Shown here: positions 23,139-36,800 of the stretch, in pieces
Numbering within the stretch: position 1 is the stretch's first letter
Layout: every line of letters starts with the position of its first letter
Source: Hyaloperonospora brassicae
Lineage: Eukaryota; Oomycota; Peronosporomycetes; Peronosporales; Peronosporaceae
NCBI GenBank assembly: GCA_947650285.1
Contig: CANTFL010001475.1
Coordinates: 558,001-622,000, forward strand
Direction: 5' to 3'
DNA length: 64,000 bases
The notes under the pieces: model-generated
What the model was told of the DNA's origin: nothing
Seen by the model: only the letters and a program-made list of their open reading frames with translations
Databases searched by the model: none
Translations under genes and position numbers: made by a program

Positions 23139-24361
23139 TGATGGCTTGTGTGTATGCTGCCAGTCGGTTCTACCTGCTAATGTGAGAGTGGAAGAAACTT
23201 CGAGCGAGTATCCGCGTGGTTCCAATCAGAACCTTGTAGCAGGTTAAAAATGCGCTTTCATACGGCCCTCTCCGTCGTGACGGTCCACAGCGTTTCTGAT
23301 ATCATTTCCGGCCGGAATTCCGATACAGGTGAAATGGCCAGTGCAATGTATTTGATTCAGATACAAAGGAGATGCAGCAGTACATCATTTGCGCCCACTA
23401 TTCTGCAAGTGTGGAGTGTAGCATCAACGTGGTTGCTAAGCGTCCATCGAGCGAAAAGTTAAATACTCTAGACTCCTGGAAAATGTTCAACAAAGATGCT
23501 AAAACCCATGACCTTCTCCAGTCTTTCATCGCACAGAAATCCTCTTGTAACGGATGAAACCTGTTTGCCTTATTATTTTCTTGCCCATGCGTCCACTGTG
23601 AAAAGCCGAGTATGAAAAACGAATCTGGGCGCTCATGACCTCTTCGCTAGTGCCAAGCCTGCATGGTAGTCACACTATGGGGACCCCCGCAGAGGCTCAG
23701 CGCAAATAAACTTGGTACTCCAATTCATTATCCGACAGCATTACTCCCCGTATGCACTATCCTAACAGCCGGTACGCATGATTCTTGCTCCGTCACCATT
23801 GACATCGGCCGATCATATGTAAGCCTGCCTCTTAACGATATTGTCTGACGTCGGCCCCGCCAATGCTTACGTCGTAGATCCGCTGGCATATTCTCTATCC
23901 CTAGATAGTCAGATTTCATGATTCTGCACTTTGCAGATTACCAACAGACTTGATGCGCACATCAAAAGTTTGGATTTCGCCAATGTCAATTTATCACTGG
24001 CGTGCACAAATACCGCTTTGTCACCCAGTCATTATATCGTCTTTTGAACAACATTTTAGATTCGAGCGCTTTTGTGCCTCGCTTTCCCTCCAAAGTTATA
24101 AAGCTTTGTTTGACGCACTTGCATTGTGCACGTAGTCACTCAAAAGGTTGGGCATCTATAGATATTTGTGCTAGTCGTTGTCGTGTTTGTGCAGAGCTTC
24201 CCTTGCTCTGATGCAGCGAAAGTGTCCACAGACAAATGATATGAATACTGTTGTAGTTAAACGCTTTGTCCACTAGCTGCTCGATTATCAAAAATTGCAA
24301 ACAGTGTCTCTTTAGACTACATCAGCTAGTACGACCACGCGGCGTTACAAGATAGGCTACT

Positions 24362-24774
24362 GTAACGGGGCACACCCTTGCGTGAACTTAACGCAAGGGT
24401 ACCGTGCACCGACAAGCGTACACGAGGCAACCGAGGAAGCGGTCGGTAAGACAGAGGCAACACTGTCTTAGGGAAAAGTAGAACTGTTATATTAATATAA
24501 TTAAGTCTTTAACTACTGTCTCTCTGTTTGACTTAACTTAATTATGCTAATGTAACTGAGTGTATGGTGACGTCTCGTCACCACTCATTGCGCGCGTCTT
24601 GCGGCGATTGGTGGGTTGATATCATCATGATATCAACCAATGAACAGACTCTTTGGTCGACCCTTCAATATCACCACTATTGGTGATATTGTTCAAAGAA
24701 TATTCAACTTAATATTTATTTATTGTCATTTTCTTTAAAGTGACAATTTCCATGTAATGGGCTGCCCCGTTACA
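24362..24774 (+). mobile_element. Solo-LTR-like element, hairpin-rich
   Basis: The 413-bp block starts TGTAACGGGG and ends with the exact reverse complement CCCCGTTACA, in TG...CA form as for an LTR. The same TGTAACGGGG end is found on the gypsy LTR at 44463-44472. Inside are four short palindromes: CCCTTGCGT/ACGCAAGGG near the start, TTGATATCA/TGATATCAA, CAATATCACC/GGTGATATTG and ATTGTCA/TGACAAT. It has no coding capacity. The flanks (GGCTAC and CTGCAC) do not show a clear target duplication, so an old insertion or a MITE-like element cannot be excluded. Confidence 0.7.
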
Positions 24775-26671
24775 CTGCACCTACGACAGCACAACGACGT
24801 TTTGTGCTCGTACATAGCGACTCTTCCATCATATTGTTGTCGAATTAGTCACAACCTACACATCGTTTGAGCAAGAGGAAGTTCTCTTCTTTATACAACA
24901 CAACGCTGGAATCACTCTGCCATTGACCCTCTCAAAGCTTAGTCAAGGTGCGCACGTAAAGACAAAGGATCTCCCAACGACCATCGATACTTGTTCATTC
25001 TGCGCGGGATGGTTGGGGGCTGATAGGCATGGTTGAGGGCATAGTACGCGAACTGTCGCCTCAGAAGACCTTTTCTCGATCGAGAATGTGCCAGCCTCGA
25101 CTGTTTCTTTTTCTGATGAAGGCCTCTATGGGTCTTCACGAGTGCTTTCAGCCTCGATACCGTGCGCAAACATCGGCACAAGAACAGCATGGTGCAGCAG
25201 GCTATCCACGAAACGCTTTAGCGAGAGTACGTCAGCGATCCAGCCATGACACGACGTTGCGTCGAAGCCGTTTAGAGTGTGCTGGAGAGTAGTGTTCATG
25301 GCCATGTTGTCCTCAAAATTTGCTGCATTAGTCATTTAATCAAGCAGCTTCGATTGAACACCCATCATCGGCTATTGTTTTCTACCGCCAGCTGAGCTTT
25401 ATCAGCTCATAGTTGAGCTATGCGGCGCTATTCCCAAATAATCCGTTTGTTGCTTTGTAAAGAGCGGTATTGACCATCACGCCAATGGCAAGCGCTGCCA
25501 CCCGTTGATATTCTACTTACTTCTCATGCATCCCTTTCATCGCAAACACCAGCTCCGCGTACCGTGGGTGATTTTATTTGAAGAGAAGCATGTCGATTCA
25601 ATCATCAGTGTTTGCACAGTATATGTAACTGTAGCCTAAATGTCAACGCCAGCGCTCAGCCGAGTCCAAGGTTTGTACGAGACTAGTTACCATCAGTGAC
25701 GCTCTCGCGATTGTCCAACTGTGCCAGTGAGCATACCACTGAGCGTGTTCATGTCCTCATAGGCCGCTCGATTGGTCCATTATCGGAAATGTGCAAGCGA
25801 TTGGGCGATAGCGCGTGTCGCGATGTGTTCCCCTTACTTTGCACCGCCCCTGCGGCCCGTCGAAGTTGCTTGAGAGGCCGCCGGGAATATATCGCGTACG
25901 CGGGGATGCCGCTGGCGTTCGTGCCATTCTCTGACCTGCCGTCAGACGACCGGTTATCGCGCAAGAGGCATGCCCGATACGAACCCCGCCGTCACCGGCT
26001 TCTAGAGGAAGGATTCCCGTCGAAACGGGGTGCCCGTTATGAAGAACGAAGACTTGGATTAAGTTGAGCTTGAACGCCAAATACTGGGAACAAGGATGAG
26101 CAAAAAGTTACACGGTGAAGGGGAAACGCAAGATCCGCGATTATTGATTTTCGCAGGATGGGCAATGTGGATAAAATCGCAAAAGTGCGCGGTGCGCAGT
26201 TTAGCAAATTGCTATTACGACCAGACCTTATAAACTGGGAAAGATAGTATTGCTCGAGCTCTTCGTGCGAGAAACAAGCGACTTGTATCGCCTCAATGTG
26301 TGAATGAAGTACCTGCATATCGAAGCGTCAGATGAGTTGTGCCCATTCCCGACATCTGTTAGCAATGAGACCCCCCTCTTCTGCAAGTCCTTGTCGCAAC
26401 CGCACCCACGATTTGAGGGGATGCAAGATAAAGGTCGCCCGATTATTACCCGATATAGAGACCCGGCTTCCAGGTCGTTCATTTGTCAATAAAAGCACCG
26501 ACTCGAGATGCTGAGAGATGCCATACCAACCCAGATAAAACTGTCGCATTTATGTGCTCTAAAATTTGGCCACTCACTGAGGTTATTCAATGGCTCTGCT
26601 CCTCACGCTTCCGGTAATTCCGACTTTTCATCACTCGTTTCAGTGACGAAAAGCGGCGCTGACCAACAACG
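24775..26671. other. Intergenic region upstream of effector 2
   Basis: About 1.9 kb with no gene that I can support. A GC-rich patch at 25700-26070 is open on both strands (123 codons plus, 107 codons minus) without recognisable protein features. The promoter of the effector at 26672 should lie at the right end. Confidence 0.35.
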
Positions 26672-27895
26672 ATGCGCGCCTACATGACTCTTCTCCTGAC
26701 TGCTGCTGTCGTGACAGACATCGCAAACGCTTTCGGCTTTGAGGGAATGGAAGCTACTTTGGCGAACACGAACCGTTCTGGAGTCGTTGACTACGACAGA
26801 GTCCGTGACGATCGGCAGTCATGGGAACACGGCAGCAAGAATGGAGAAGAGAGGATGCTAGGCGACGAATTAGCCAAGACAGCGTTACTCAAGTTGCATG
26901 GAAAATTTTTGCGTGACATCAAGACGAAATTGCTTGCCTATCGTTCCGAAGACACGCTCACAGAAACCGGTCGCACGCTGCTAGAACTATTCGATACGCA
27001 CGTTGCAGAGCAGTCCGTCGCGAAGCTCTCCAGTGCCGACATGCTAAAATATTGCGACCTCGACCGTGAAACTGCCGTGGAAAATATGATTACAGACTTT
27101 TCGAACCACAAAGACGGCATGGAGCATGTTCTGAAGGCAATGCTCTACATTAGGGACACAACAAAAAAAGGTGCATCGAAACGCCGTACGGCAGGAAAAA
27201 ATGGCAGGTTCGCTAAGAGAAAGAGGAAACCAAAAGTCAACTTCGAAGTGCAGCGAAAAATGCTGGACAATTTCATTAAACGATACACCGAGAATGAAGC
27301 TGAGGCGTTGCAGGAGCTGGATGACGTTTTGATAGTCTTTGATGGATGGGCTAAATTTTCTACTGCTCTGTCGATCGCGTCAAAGAGCCAATTAATTGGA
27401 AACGGAGCAATGCAGTTGCGGGATGCGGTCATCAAGAATTGGCTAACGAGTGAAAAAACAGTCGACCAAGTTTACGACATGCTGGAGGTTTCCGAATTGG
27501 GGGAGGATGGTCTGACGTACGAAAATCTGGATACGTTCATCCAATTTGTTAAGCTGCACAACAAGGAAGTTGCTGGCTCCCAGACCTCTTGGCCGGCGTA
27601 CCTGAGAAAGAAGTTGGGCAAAGATATATTTGCGGCGATGCTAAGTAAAGGTGTGGAGAAGTCCCAATATGCCAAAGAGATTGAAACGAAACTCAAAGAG
27701 CTGTGGAAGGAGAAAGGCAACCCTACAACTTGTTGTATCAACCAATTGGGAGACGCTGACGCTGGTTGGGAAGACTTACTGGAGATTACAGAGCATCATC
27801 CGATTGCAGTGGGCGAAGAAAACTCAAAGCCGGATAAATTGAGTGAAAACCTTGATGAAGAGCTCGACTTGATTCTGTATGGCAGTAAATCGTAG
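26672..27895 (+). CDS. Secreted WY-like effector candidate with EER and NLS
   Basis: An intronless 407-residue frame with an ATG in good position. Residues 1-20 are a signal peptide (MRAYMTLLLTAAVVTDIANA). DRQS occurs at 47-50 and EER at 59-61, with the same 8-residue gap as in the effector at 624-1658; no RxLR is present. A strongly basic stretch at about 165-188 (KRR ... KRKRKPK) looks like a bipartite nuclear localisation signal. The C-terminal half has a W-motif-like unit (KNWLTSEKTVDQVYDMLEVS) that aligns with the other effector through ENLDTFIQF and SQTSWPAYL. The tail is acidic. A secreted, host-nucleus-directed protein is inferred; the target is unknown. It sits at the border of a 10-kb AT-rich desert. 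Confidence 0.82.
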   Translation: MRAYMTLLLTAAVVTDIANAFGFEGMEATLANTNRSGVVDYDRVRDDRQSWEHGSKNGEERMLGDELAKTALLKLHGKFLRDIKTKLLAYRSEDTLTETGRTLLELFDTHVAEQSVAKLSSADMLKYCDLDRETAVENMITDFSNHKDGMEHVLKAMLYIRDTTKKGASKRRTAGKNGRFAKRKRKPKVNFEVQRKMLDNFIKRYTENEAEALQELDDVLIVFDGWAKFSTALSIASKSQLIGNGAMQLRDAVIKNWLTSEKTVDQVYDMLEVSELGEDGLTYENLDTFIQFVKLHNKEVAGSQTSWPAYLRKKLGKDIFAAMLSKGVEKSQYAKEIETKLKELWKEKGNPTTCCINQLGDADAGWEDLLEITEHHPIAVGEENSKPDKLSENLDEELDLILYGSKS

Positions 27896-30800
27896 CTAGT
27901 CGATAGTAGGACTAGTAATAATTGCTGCTGTAAATTTGTGATTCGTATCGAAGAACCCTGTGCTTCGTTTACTTAGTCGTGGGTGCAATACCTACGATAC
28001 GTCTGACCAATCCTACTTGGTGTCGCTTACTAGGCAACATTCCTTTGTGGCTTGCAATTCAAACTTGTTGATGCCGGGATTTTGGGTCTGTGTCAAAAGT
28101 GCACCAATCAAAGTCTGAAGCATAAATATGATTGTAACTTGGCCAACAAAGCAACGGCTCGCATGTCTCGCGATATCTGCTGCGTCGGGTCGTACAGAAT
28201 GCGCCTGTTGCTGAAAAGTTGCTCGCCAGCACTTGTCATACTACAACATCGCCACCATTTCAGCTTTACTTGTTATATATACGCACGCAAAACCTTACAC
28301 ATGCTAGTAACCCCACGCACAAGCTCTACTGCAGAATTGTAGCATATTTCCTTAGCTTTAGGTTCATTGCTTTACTCTGGTGCATGCAACGGGGTGACCC
28401 TTGACCACGACATCGACAAACGTCGAAGATAAAATAAAATATGCAGCAAATAATGAAAGATCGACTACAAGATGTAAATTATGAAAAGAATTCGATTAAA
28501 TACATAAATTATGCCTAGAACGTGTATTACAAGACAAATGAACGCATACCTATAACTTTTGACATTCATTCAATTACATGTTTTCGATCCCTATCCCACT
28601 ATAAACTATAGACAAACGCACCCTTGCTGACGGCAACATAATTTTTTAATAGATATAGATATGGTTCAGTCAGATACAATATTATGATACAGACGAGGTC
28701 TTTTTACTGTCACATACTATTTAGCGGACGCAGACGGAAAACCCCGTTTCCTCAAGTCGCCAGATTGCCAGAAAATACTAAATATGAACAAAACGATCAC
28801 GATTTGTTTTACCACTACAGATATGTATATTAGGAGATCTCTTGGCACGCCGGTACCTTTTCCACAGATATTTGAACTCTACGACGCAAGTACCATATTT
28901 CAATGTTCGCACTGGTAAAACGACTTTGAAAGAATGTATAGATCCATGTTGTTAAGGTTGATTGTAGGTCACCTTTGTTGTAAGGTAAGAAAACGAAGCT
29001 TCTACGCTTTTTGCATAACATATTCCACTGCCGATAACAATGTTGTATCCGTATCGCAATTTTATAGCAACATAGACTTAAATAGTATTATTAGCATCTT
29101 CGTAATGTGTGAGGGTACATTCAATCTTATGCCCACAAGTATCCACATGACCACATGTGATAGCATCAATTTAGTGTCGTGAATTTAAAGTCGTATCTTA
29201 TAAGTGTTTTTGCTTTTGTACGTCGTTATTCGCTGCTTCGGGTCGTGCCTTTTTATTCTAGCAAACTATGGTGTACGAGCCATTCGAATTCACTGCTGTA
29301 CTTTCCCATCCATATCTAGCAGATTAAGCCGACAGCTACAATAAATACGATGCCAATTTACAAGAGGTGATCAATGGTCAAAAGAAAGATAACCTTATCA
29401 TTGAGCATATTACAACAATGCTAAGATACGGTTAAAGTTTCGAGAAAAACGTCGATCGACGCGTGTAAACGTATTGACTCTGGTTACCATAATAAAAGGT
29501 CAATTGATGAAGTCGTACGTAAGAACTGTATATGTATTGCTAAAAAGTATGTACATTTAATCTCAAAATTATATCGATGATCCGTTCTTCTCATTATCGC
29601 CATCTTGTCTGCTTTTAATATATCTACTATTTTAGTGCATCATTTTTTACTTTGATTTATCTCACTTTCGCGTTTTTTTGTATAATTGATTGCATGTGTT
29701 ATACTTTTGTTTTACTTTCTTTTGGTTCAAATACCTCTGATTTTCATGATGCGATCTGAGATTTTGATTCGACTGACCGATATTCTATAAAAATAAGCTG
29801 TGTGCGCATTTACTGAAAGTAAAAACAGCGGATACTGTTCAATAAAAATATGTGGTGGAAATTGTTATAAAATATTGTCGATGGCAGTATTGTCTTTACG
29901 GTCGGTGACACACTTCTAATTGCCAACCATAACAATTGGTATGCGATTCTCTCGTACGAACAAGCTTACACTTCGGTTTAATGATTCACCATCGAAAGCT
30001 CATTGACGTAAAGGTTAGTCCACCTCTATACAGTGTCATCTGTGCAGATAACTTCGACTATCTTCATTATCGATTCCGATCTGAAAAATTTACCAGCTGT
30101 CATTTTTTCGTCTTGTACAGCAACTGGTAAACCTTGACGTATTCAAAGACTATTTTGGGTTCTTTCTCGTGCTGATTACTATTCAGCGACGACAAAATAT
30201 ACACAAAAAGACAAATACAAATGAATGAGGGAGAAAGCGCACAAAGTTTGAGCACATTGGTTTATAACACTTAAATGAATTCGTATTCTGATACTAACAC
30301 CTCGACACCTTTCAACAAATCATTTCCTACCCGAAGTTTTTTTTACCTGAGAGTCCAAGTATGTCTACTTCATACCCTCATATACGTCTAGACGCGTAAA
30401 GATTAAATGTTAAAGCTTTCACGCTTAGAAATTTAGATTTTGAATGAAGAATGAGGTGAATTGGGGAGAGCAGACCAACGATAAATGAAGAAGAATCAAT
30501 GTGTATTTGTTGAACGAACAAAACTTTTTGTTTGCGATTCATTAATGCGATGGCGGATGATCTTTCATTTAAAATACGATAACTACCGAATGTTTAGTTG
30601 AGTATACGATTGCTTCATTCGAGTTCAAAGAATATTGAATAATGGAAACCAACCTGCAAAAGAAGCTAATAGTAGCAAAACATTTATGATTATCCATAAG
30701 CATTGACACAGATGCAGAGGCGATGCGCTTTTCTGCCTTCAATTTCTTACTTATGCTGGTGAGAATGATACAGCCAGCGCTCTAGTCGTCGATAATGATA

Positions 30801-33800
30801 TAAGGATCTTGCATATTAAAATAATGGGCAAATTAAACCTGTTACTGATCGCAGCATGAAAATTGCGCATCCGCGGCACCGTTGGAATATTAAAGTGAAG
30901 TCTTACTACCTATGATCTAGCTGCTGCGGATGCAAGTTATATCATCTTTCTGTGTACTTAAGTTACATTGTGAAATAACCTTGACTATGGTGTTTGCATT
31001 ATATTGATAGTATTTAGCTTTATTCGTCTAGGAATGGCTTTGCGTCCAAAAATGATTGTCCCTGGTTTATTTAAACTAAAGAATCAACGTGCAAGTATCC
31101 CTTACGCTACTCCGACAAACGAACACGTAGATCATGATTGATAAAACAAAATTGGTGACCCGTTATAAACTCCTGTGAATGCATACTGCGACAAAAAATG
31201 GGTAGAAGAATGTAGATTTGCCCACGACATTTTTTTGAAAAATGTATACTGACAGCGTCCGTAACATGCGAATATGTTGTTAGAACAATTCGTATGAATG
31301 TATTATCCGATACCAAGGAGCGATGGAGTGGAAAAGAAGTCAAAACGAAAGTAGTTGTGTGACACTAAACGAAGCCTGTATGTGTATCGCTCATATTCAT
31401 CTCAATAATGTTTCTATTATGGTGCTATTATGAAAACAATGGTTTGATACGAGCGATTAAATTGGAATGTTAAACTGATGATGCGGAATCCAAGTGGTAT
31501 AGAATGGTTGGAGACAATACGCTTCGTTACTTTTTTGCTCGTTTAGTATGAAGGATAATCTGTCAAACGTACACATTTATCTTTTCCATCTGATATAAGT
31601 GTCAGACAAAAACTATTGATAACTAATATCAGAGACATTAGGTAAACACCGCAAGCAATCACTCCTCACTCATACAAATAAATCCCGTGTATATTGGCCA
31701 TCACGGATGAAATGCGATATTCGAAAAGCAAGCTAATCTTTGGACTCTTATCGGGTAAAAGTACCGTCAGTAGCGAATGCTTGTTTGGTTAGCCGACACG
31801 AATACAGTCCTGGTCAATTCGTCAAGAAGACGAAACACGACTTGTTGAACTTCTTTTCCATTTTTACGTTACAGATCCGCTACGTAAATACTTGCGGCTA
31901 TCAATACCCAGATAAGTCTCGGTTCTACGTAGTGTGCCAAATAATGATCGTAAATTTGTTCGGTGTCGAATGTATACTATATCTAAGACGACTTGCTTTC
32001 CAATAAAGGACACCCTCTCCGTGATGATGTAAATTGTTGATTAATTTGTGACCCCACGTAGAGGCAGTCTACGAGCTTTTTAATTTCATGGTCGATGTTG
32101 AACTTGACCATGTTTGAAATACGTGGAGGGGAGGGGATCAGTAGAGTGATAATCTTCACCCGATCTTATAGGTCCTTGATCGCACTCTACGTGAGTTATT
32201 CTGAAAAGTTATGCATCGTGTTGACAAGCGATATAAATTTCTGTGCTTGATATTACTTGCCTTCTGACTACTTAAGCCGTCTAGGGAATATGTTTCTTGG
32301 TCCGATAGGTTTTTGCTGCTTCAGATTGCATTAAATGTTATGTAATGAAATTTGTTTACGTGCTATCCAGACGACTTAGGGGTGATACTTAAGTGTGTTG
32401 GAAATGTACCTCATTTTCTCGAAATATCGCTAGGTCCAGCATTGTTGACCGGACAAGAGGTCGACGTGTGTTTCGATTCCACAATCAATACCATCAAAAT
32501 ATTCGCAATTTAGCAACGAATCTATGAAGAAGCAAACCGGCATATAATGATCGAAATACACGTGTCGCGTGCATGAACGCAAGTTGTTCCTTTGTAATGG
32601 GAGGTGTAACACAAGAATCGCATTATCTTCTGTTCAAGATCGAGGATCGGCCGTATAAATTTCATTTATATTTTCTAAATGCATTGTTGCCCAGTTCGAT
32701 CCTGTTGTCCACGTCCAGTCTCACCCTCTTCCTTAAATATACAGCCTACATTCAATGTGTAATTTAGAAAAAAAATCAATCCATCATTATTGTAAGTTTA
32801 TCTTGGTCGTGGATATACTACATGTTTGAAATATAATTTAACGTGGATTGCAAAATCGATTTATATCCCAACTGAAAATTTCTATTTAAATCTGATGAAA
32901 TGTTTGCCTTGTTGCATCTTTGGCTCCGTCAATCATGCTGTAATTTAAGTTGGTGCCATAAATATTCCAATCTGGATGCATCTTACGTTTCATAGATCGC
33001 TATACTTAGATTGCAGAGTTCGACCTCTATATAGAATTTTAGAACTACTCTATCACCCTTTATTTCCATCAGTGATGCAACGAGATACAACAAATTGTCA
33101 CTTCTTCTATTCCAGGATATGCATTCCAATTTCTTAGAACGTCTTCAATCCTGGAACGTTCTCAGCCAATTCATATCACATTTGTACATGGCTAAATTAA
33201 TGAAGTACGTTATCCAAAGAAGCGCGTTTTTAATCGATAGGCCACAATGATTGCAGTGATTTAGTATCGCCCCAATAACGTTGGTAGGGTCGATGGAGAT
33301 ATCAAGTCTCACCTAAAAATATTGGACATAGTAATTGTCAGGAAAAATCGCGAGACATATTATGTACTCAAACATAAATTAATCGGGATCAAGTGTACCC
33401 TATTTTGACCAGGACAATTCAAAATTAGATAGAGGTAACTCTAGTAGAGAGTCTTAGAATAATTCGTGATCAAAGAGGAACTTACGTACGATTATAAATC
33501 TATTGTTTAAAAAATAACAAAAGCTTTGAACCATACTACTGCAAAATAGTACAACCCGACATTACCGCAGTTGCATAAGCGGAGGACGAGACAGTTTGTC
33601 GAATGGTATCGAAATCACTCCTCCGAAACTTGGTATTGTGGGGGCTAGTGAAAAGTTACGACGTCATGTGGGATCGTACTGCCGTCTACGTAGCACATTC
33701 TAAGCAATTCATATTCATTGCATAGATGCCCTTGATTTACTTATATATTAATTATTTGCGGATAATATATTCGGCCTACATAGGACGATTACACAGCTAG

Positions 33801-36800
33801 CAGAGAAGCGAGACCATATGCACAGTTGATAAAAATTTGACATTAACTTTTCGACAAACGGCTTGTGTCTAATTTGATAATAATCAGGCAAGTAGGTGTA
33901 ATGTTTACAATATGCATATATAAATATGTATGAATAGGGAAACGTTATCCACCCCCAGGTTTTCGTTAATTACCCCAACCCGTATGTATTACCGTAATCT
34001 ACTCGAATGATGCCTTCTGATTGGTAGGATCGAGAATATTATTGGTCTCAGAAGTAATTTACAGTCTCATTTACAAATGAAAAAATAATAAATTTGAACA
34101 ATCTACGCATGTCGTTAAGTCGGCGATGTGTGGTACCTAATTATTCAGCTACTTCATTTGACCGAGTAATGGCCCGGTCAAATGCGACGAATGTACGATC
34201 GATTCTGAAATAGGTTAAGTTTGTAGCGATTATTCTGCATGGGCACTGTGACAAAGGCGTCCAACAATACTATATATAAAAGACTTTAAGCTAGCCGCAG
34301 ATGTCTTTCAAGAGGTACATATATCGTCGTTATATCTGTTCAGTTGACTGAAAAGACTAACGTGTAATTTAATGATGGTAGTGGCTCGACGTGGCGTCTA
34401 ACATGAGCCAGACTGAGATTTACTCGATAGGGTTTGCCCAAATAGACAGTCTGCATCCGCTGGGCACTACAATTGACTTCGTTTCGATTCTAATGGAGAT
34501 CGACCGCAGTATTGATGCCCACTTCTCCTCGTCGTTGTGCACAATGCAGTCGAGTAACTGGTCCAAGCCGATCAACATGACAGCAGGGATCCGGCATCAA
34601 CAAGGATGGCTCACTGAGCGCTACAAACCTCGTCGATTGCTGTACGAACGTTGTTTTCATGAAAACATCTCCTTAGTCGTTGAAGACCACCATCAACAAG
34701 TTCTTGTCGAGTACTTTTTCACTCACGGGGACAGTGATGAATCGAACTTATATTGATGGTCTTGCTCATTCAGATGGGGCGCAAGCCGTGGCAAGCATAT
34801 ATGTGGAAAGTATATTGATTACGGTGATATGTAGTGTGGGGGGTGGTTAACGTTTCTTTATAAATATCTATGTGCACATATACTTTTGCGGTCTATCGTC
34901 ATTGAGTTTTGCTAGGTCATATTAAAAACAAAACTATACTGAAAATAATATCAACAAATTTATACGTGTAATATTTCGTGTCTAGCAACACTATATGATA
35001 CTGGAAGATCAATATTAAATAACTGTATTATGTTAGAACACAAATATCTTAGACAATATCATACTGAAGTGATACATGCGATATAGCAAAAATATAGCAT
35101 ACAAATTGTCTTAGGATAGAATTTTACTTGATTATTATCGCTGGAAACAATAGCGTTGTATAGGGCACCCGATTATCTTGCAGATATTAAATATAACGGA
35201 ATTGGGACAGTATACATTGGTGCCGCTTGATCTTCTATTTACGCACGAGGAAAGGAAATCAATGAGCTAAGAAAGATACCAGTCAATTGCCAAATGAACT
35301 GTTTATGTAATACTTAATCGAGTGAACTATTAATATCTTGCCAATTTGGCACACAATATAATATTATCGATACACGATCCAAAAGACTTTCCCCTACCCA
35401 TATGAAATCTTTATTACTAGTTAGAAGATGTTTTGTAAAGCGACGCCTAGTGTCATTAACTTCGATAATAATTAAGTGACAAGGATAAAGGTTCTTTCCC
35501 GAAAAGTATCCGCGAAAAGCATATGGCATTTTAACTCAATTGTGTACAGACCATCAAGCAAAAAATTTAAAAACGCTATAACACCCCTTGTCAATCAATG
35601 GTCATATTAGTGACATTTAAAAAAATTGCTACTTACCAGGGTAATTAATAGGATTTAAAGCAGGTCTCATTATTTAAAGTGAAAAATATTGAATATTCAC
35701 TGCTGATTTCAAAAGTCCGATCGGTTCGAGAAATGGCAACGAATGGCGCGACGGCACGACTTGTATCAGCACTGGGAAAATTTGATGATCTCCCAAAAAA
35801 ATTCGATCAAACTTCTTATGATTTAATAATGAAATTGCACCTTCGATTTTTGTTTTTAATCGCTGTATCTCCACGTAAAGATGATTTCTCAAGGTAAAAT
35901 TCATCGAAATAATCAGAACGATTATGACGTATTATAGAATGTCATTGAATAGATATATCGTTTGATGACAGATTAAGGCTAGCAGTATGACGCGGGCCGC
36001 CGTCAAAACGTATGCTCTCTCTAATAAGGGATACTGGTCGTATTGTATACTAATTTATCTCAATCTCGAGAGCACTAAACAATAATTACACGATTAGGAT
36101 TTCAGCCAAATTATTTAATGCTCGGTCGTCGTTGATAAGAGATAGTGTGATACAAATATGGATCTGATCGCAATGAAAGAGGTGTCATTACTTCATGAAT
36201 TGCCACAAAGGAGATTAAAGACCTAGATGTTATGCTTCTAGATATATTATAGCCTTGTTCACTTTGGTATGACATTCATTTCATGATAAACAATGCGACA
36301 ACTATCATCCGACGTGTTTGAGAAAGCACATAGAGTTCACATCCTTTGATGCGAGAAAGTTATATTTGCCTAAAGAAAGGCTTCAACATCGACAATATAA
36401 GAAAAATTTCAGAATTTATCGAAAATACTCTCTTAAGACTTCGAACGAATTCGACCACGATTTGAGGAAAGTCCAGCTTATATTGAAAGAAAAAATAATC
36501 TTTGTAGAATTAACATAGCTTGAGAAAGTACTCAATCATAGCCAGGTACATACTGTATCGCTAATGTATGTACATGACCCACAGCGCTTACATGGAAGAA
36601 ATTATTACTTATTGTATATAAGACTATTAAACTTATTATAACAACAAAATAAACTTATCATAATTTCGCGATCAAGGGCTTGCAGCGTTACAACATGTAC
36701 GTAAGATTTGAAATTGCAATAGAACGAGAGCTCTCGTTCTTATATTTACCTCCTTTTACGAAGACTTAAGTATTTCAAATCAATCGTTTAGACAATTCAC

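Larger units (their letters stand above)
21265..24361. other. Gene-poor intergenic region
   Basis: About 3.1 kb without a gene that I can identify. The first 600 bases are GC-rich and probably contain the deubiquitinase promoter. A small minus-strand ORF (22332-22550) and a 13-bp inverted repeat (23091-23138) are listed separately. Confidence 0.4.

Noticed and set aside
25696..26080. Overlapping plus and minus ORFs of 123 and 107 codons
   Set aside because: Both strands are open in a GC-rich patch and neither shows a domain, signal peptide or splice pattern. They are not called as genes.
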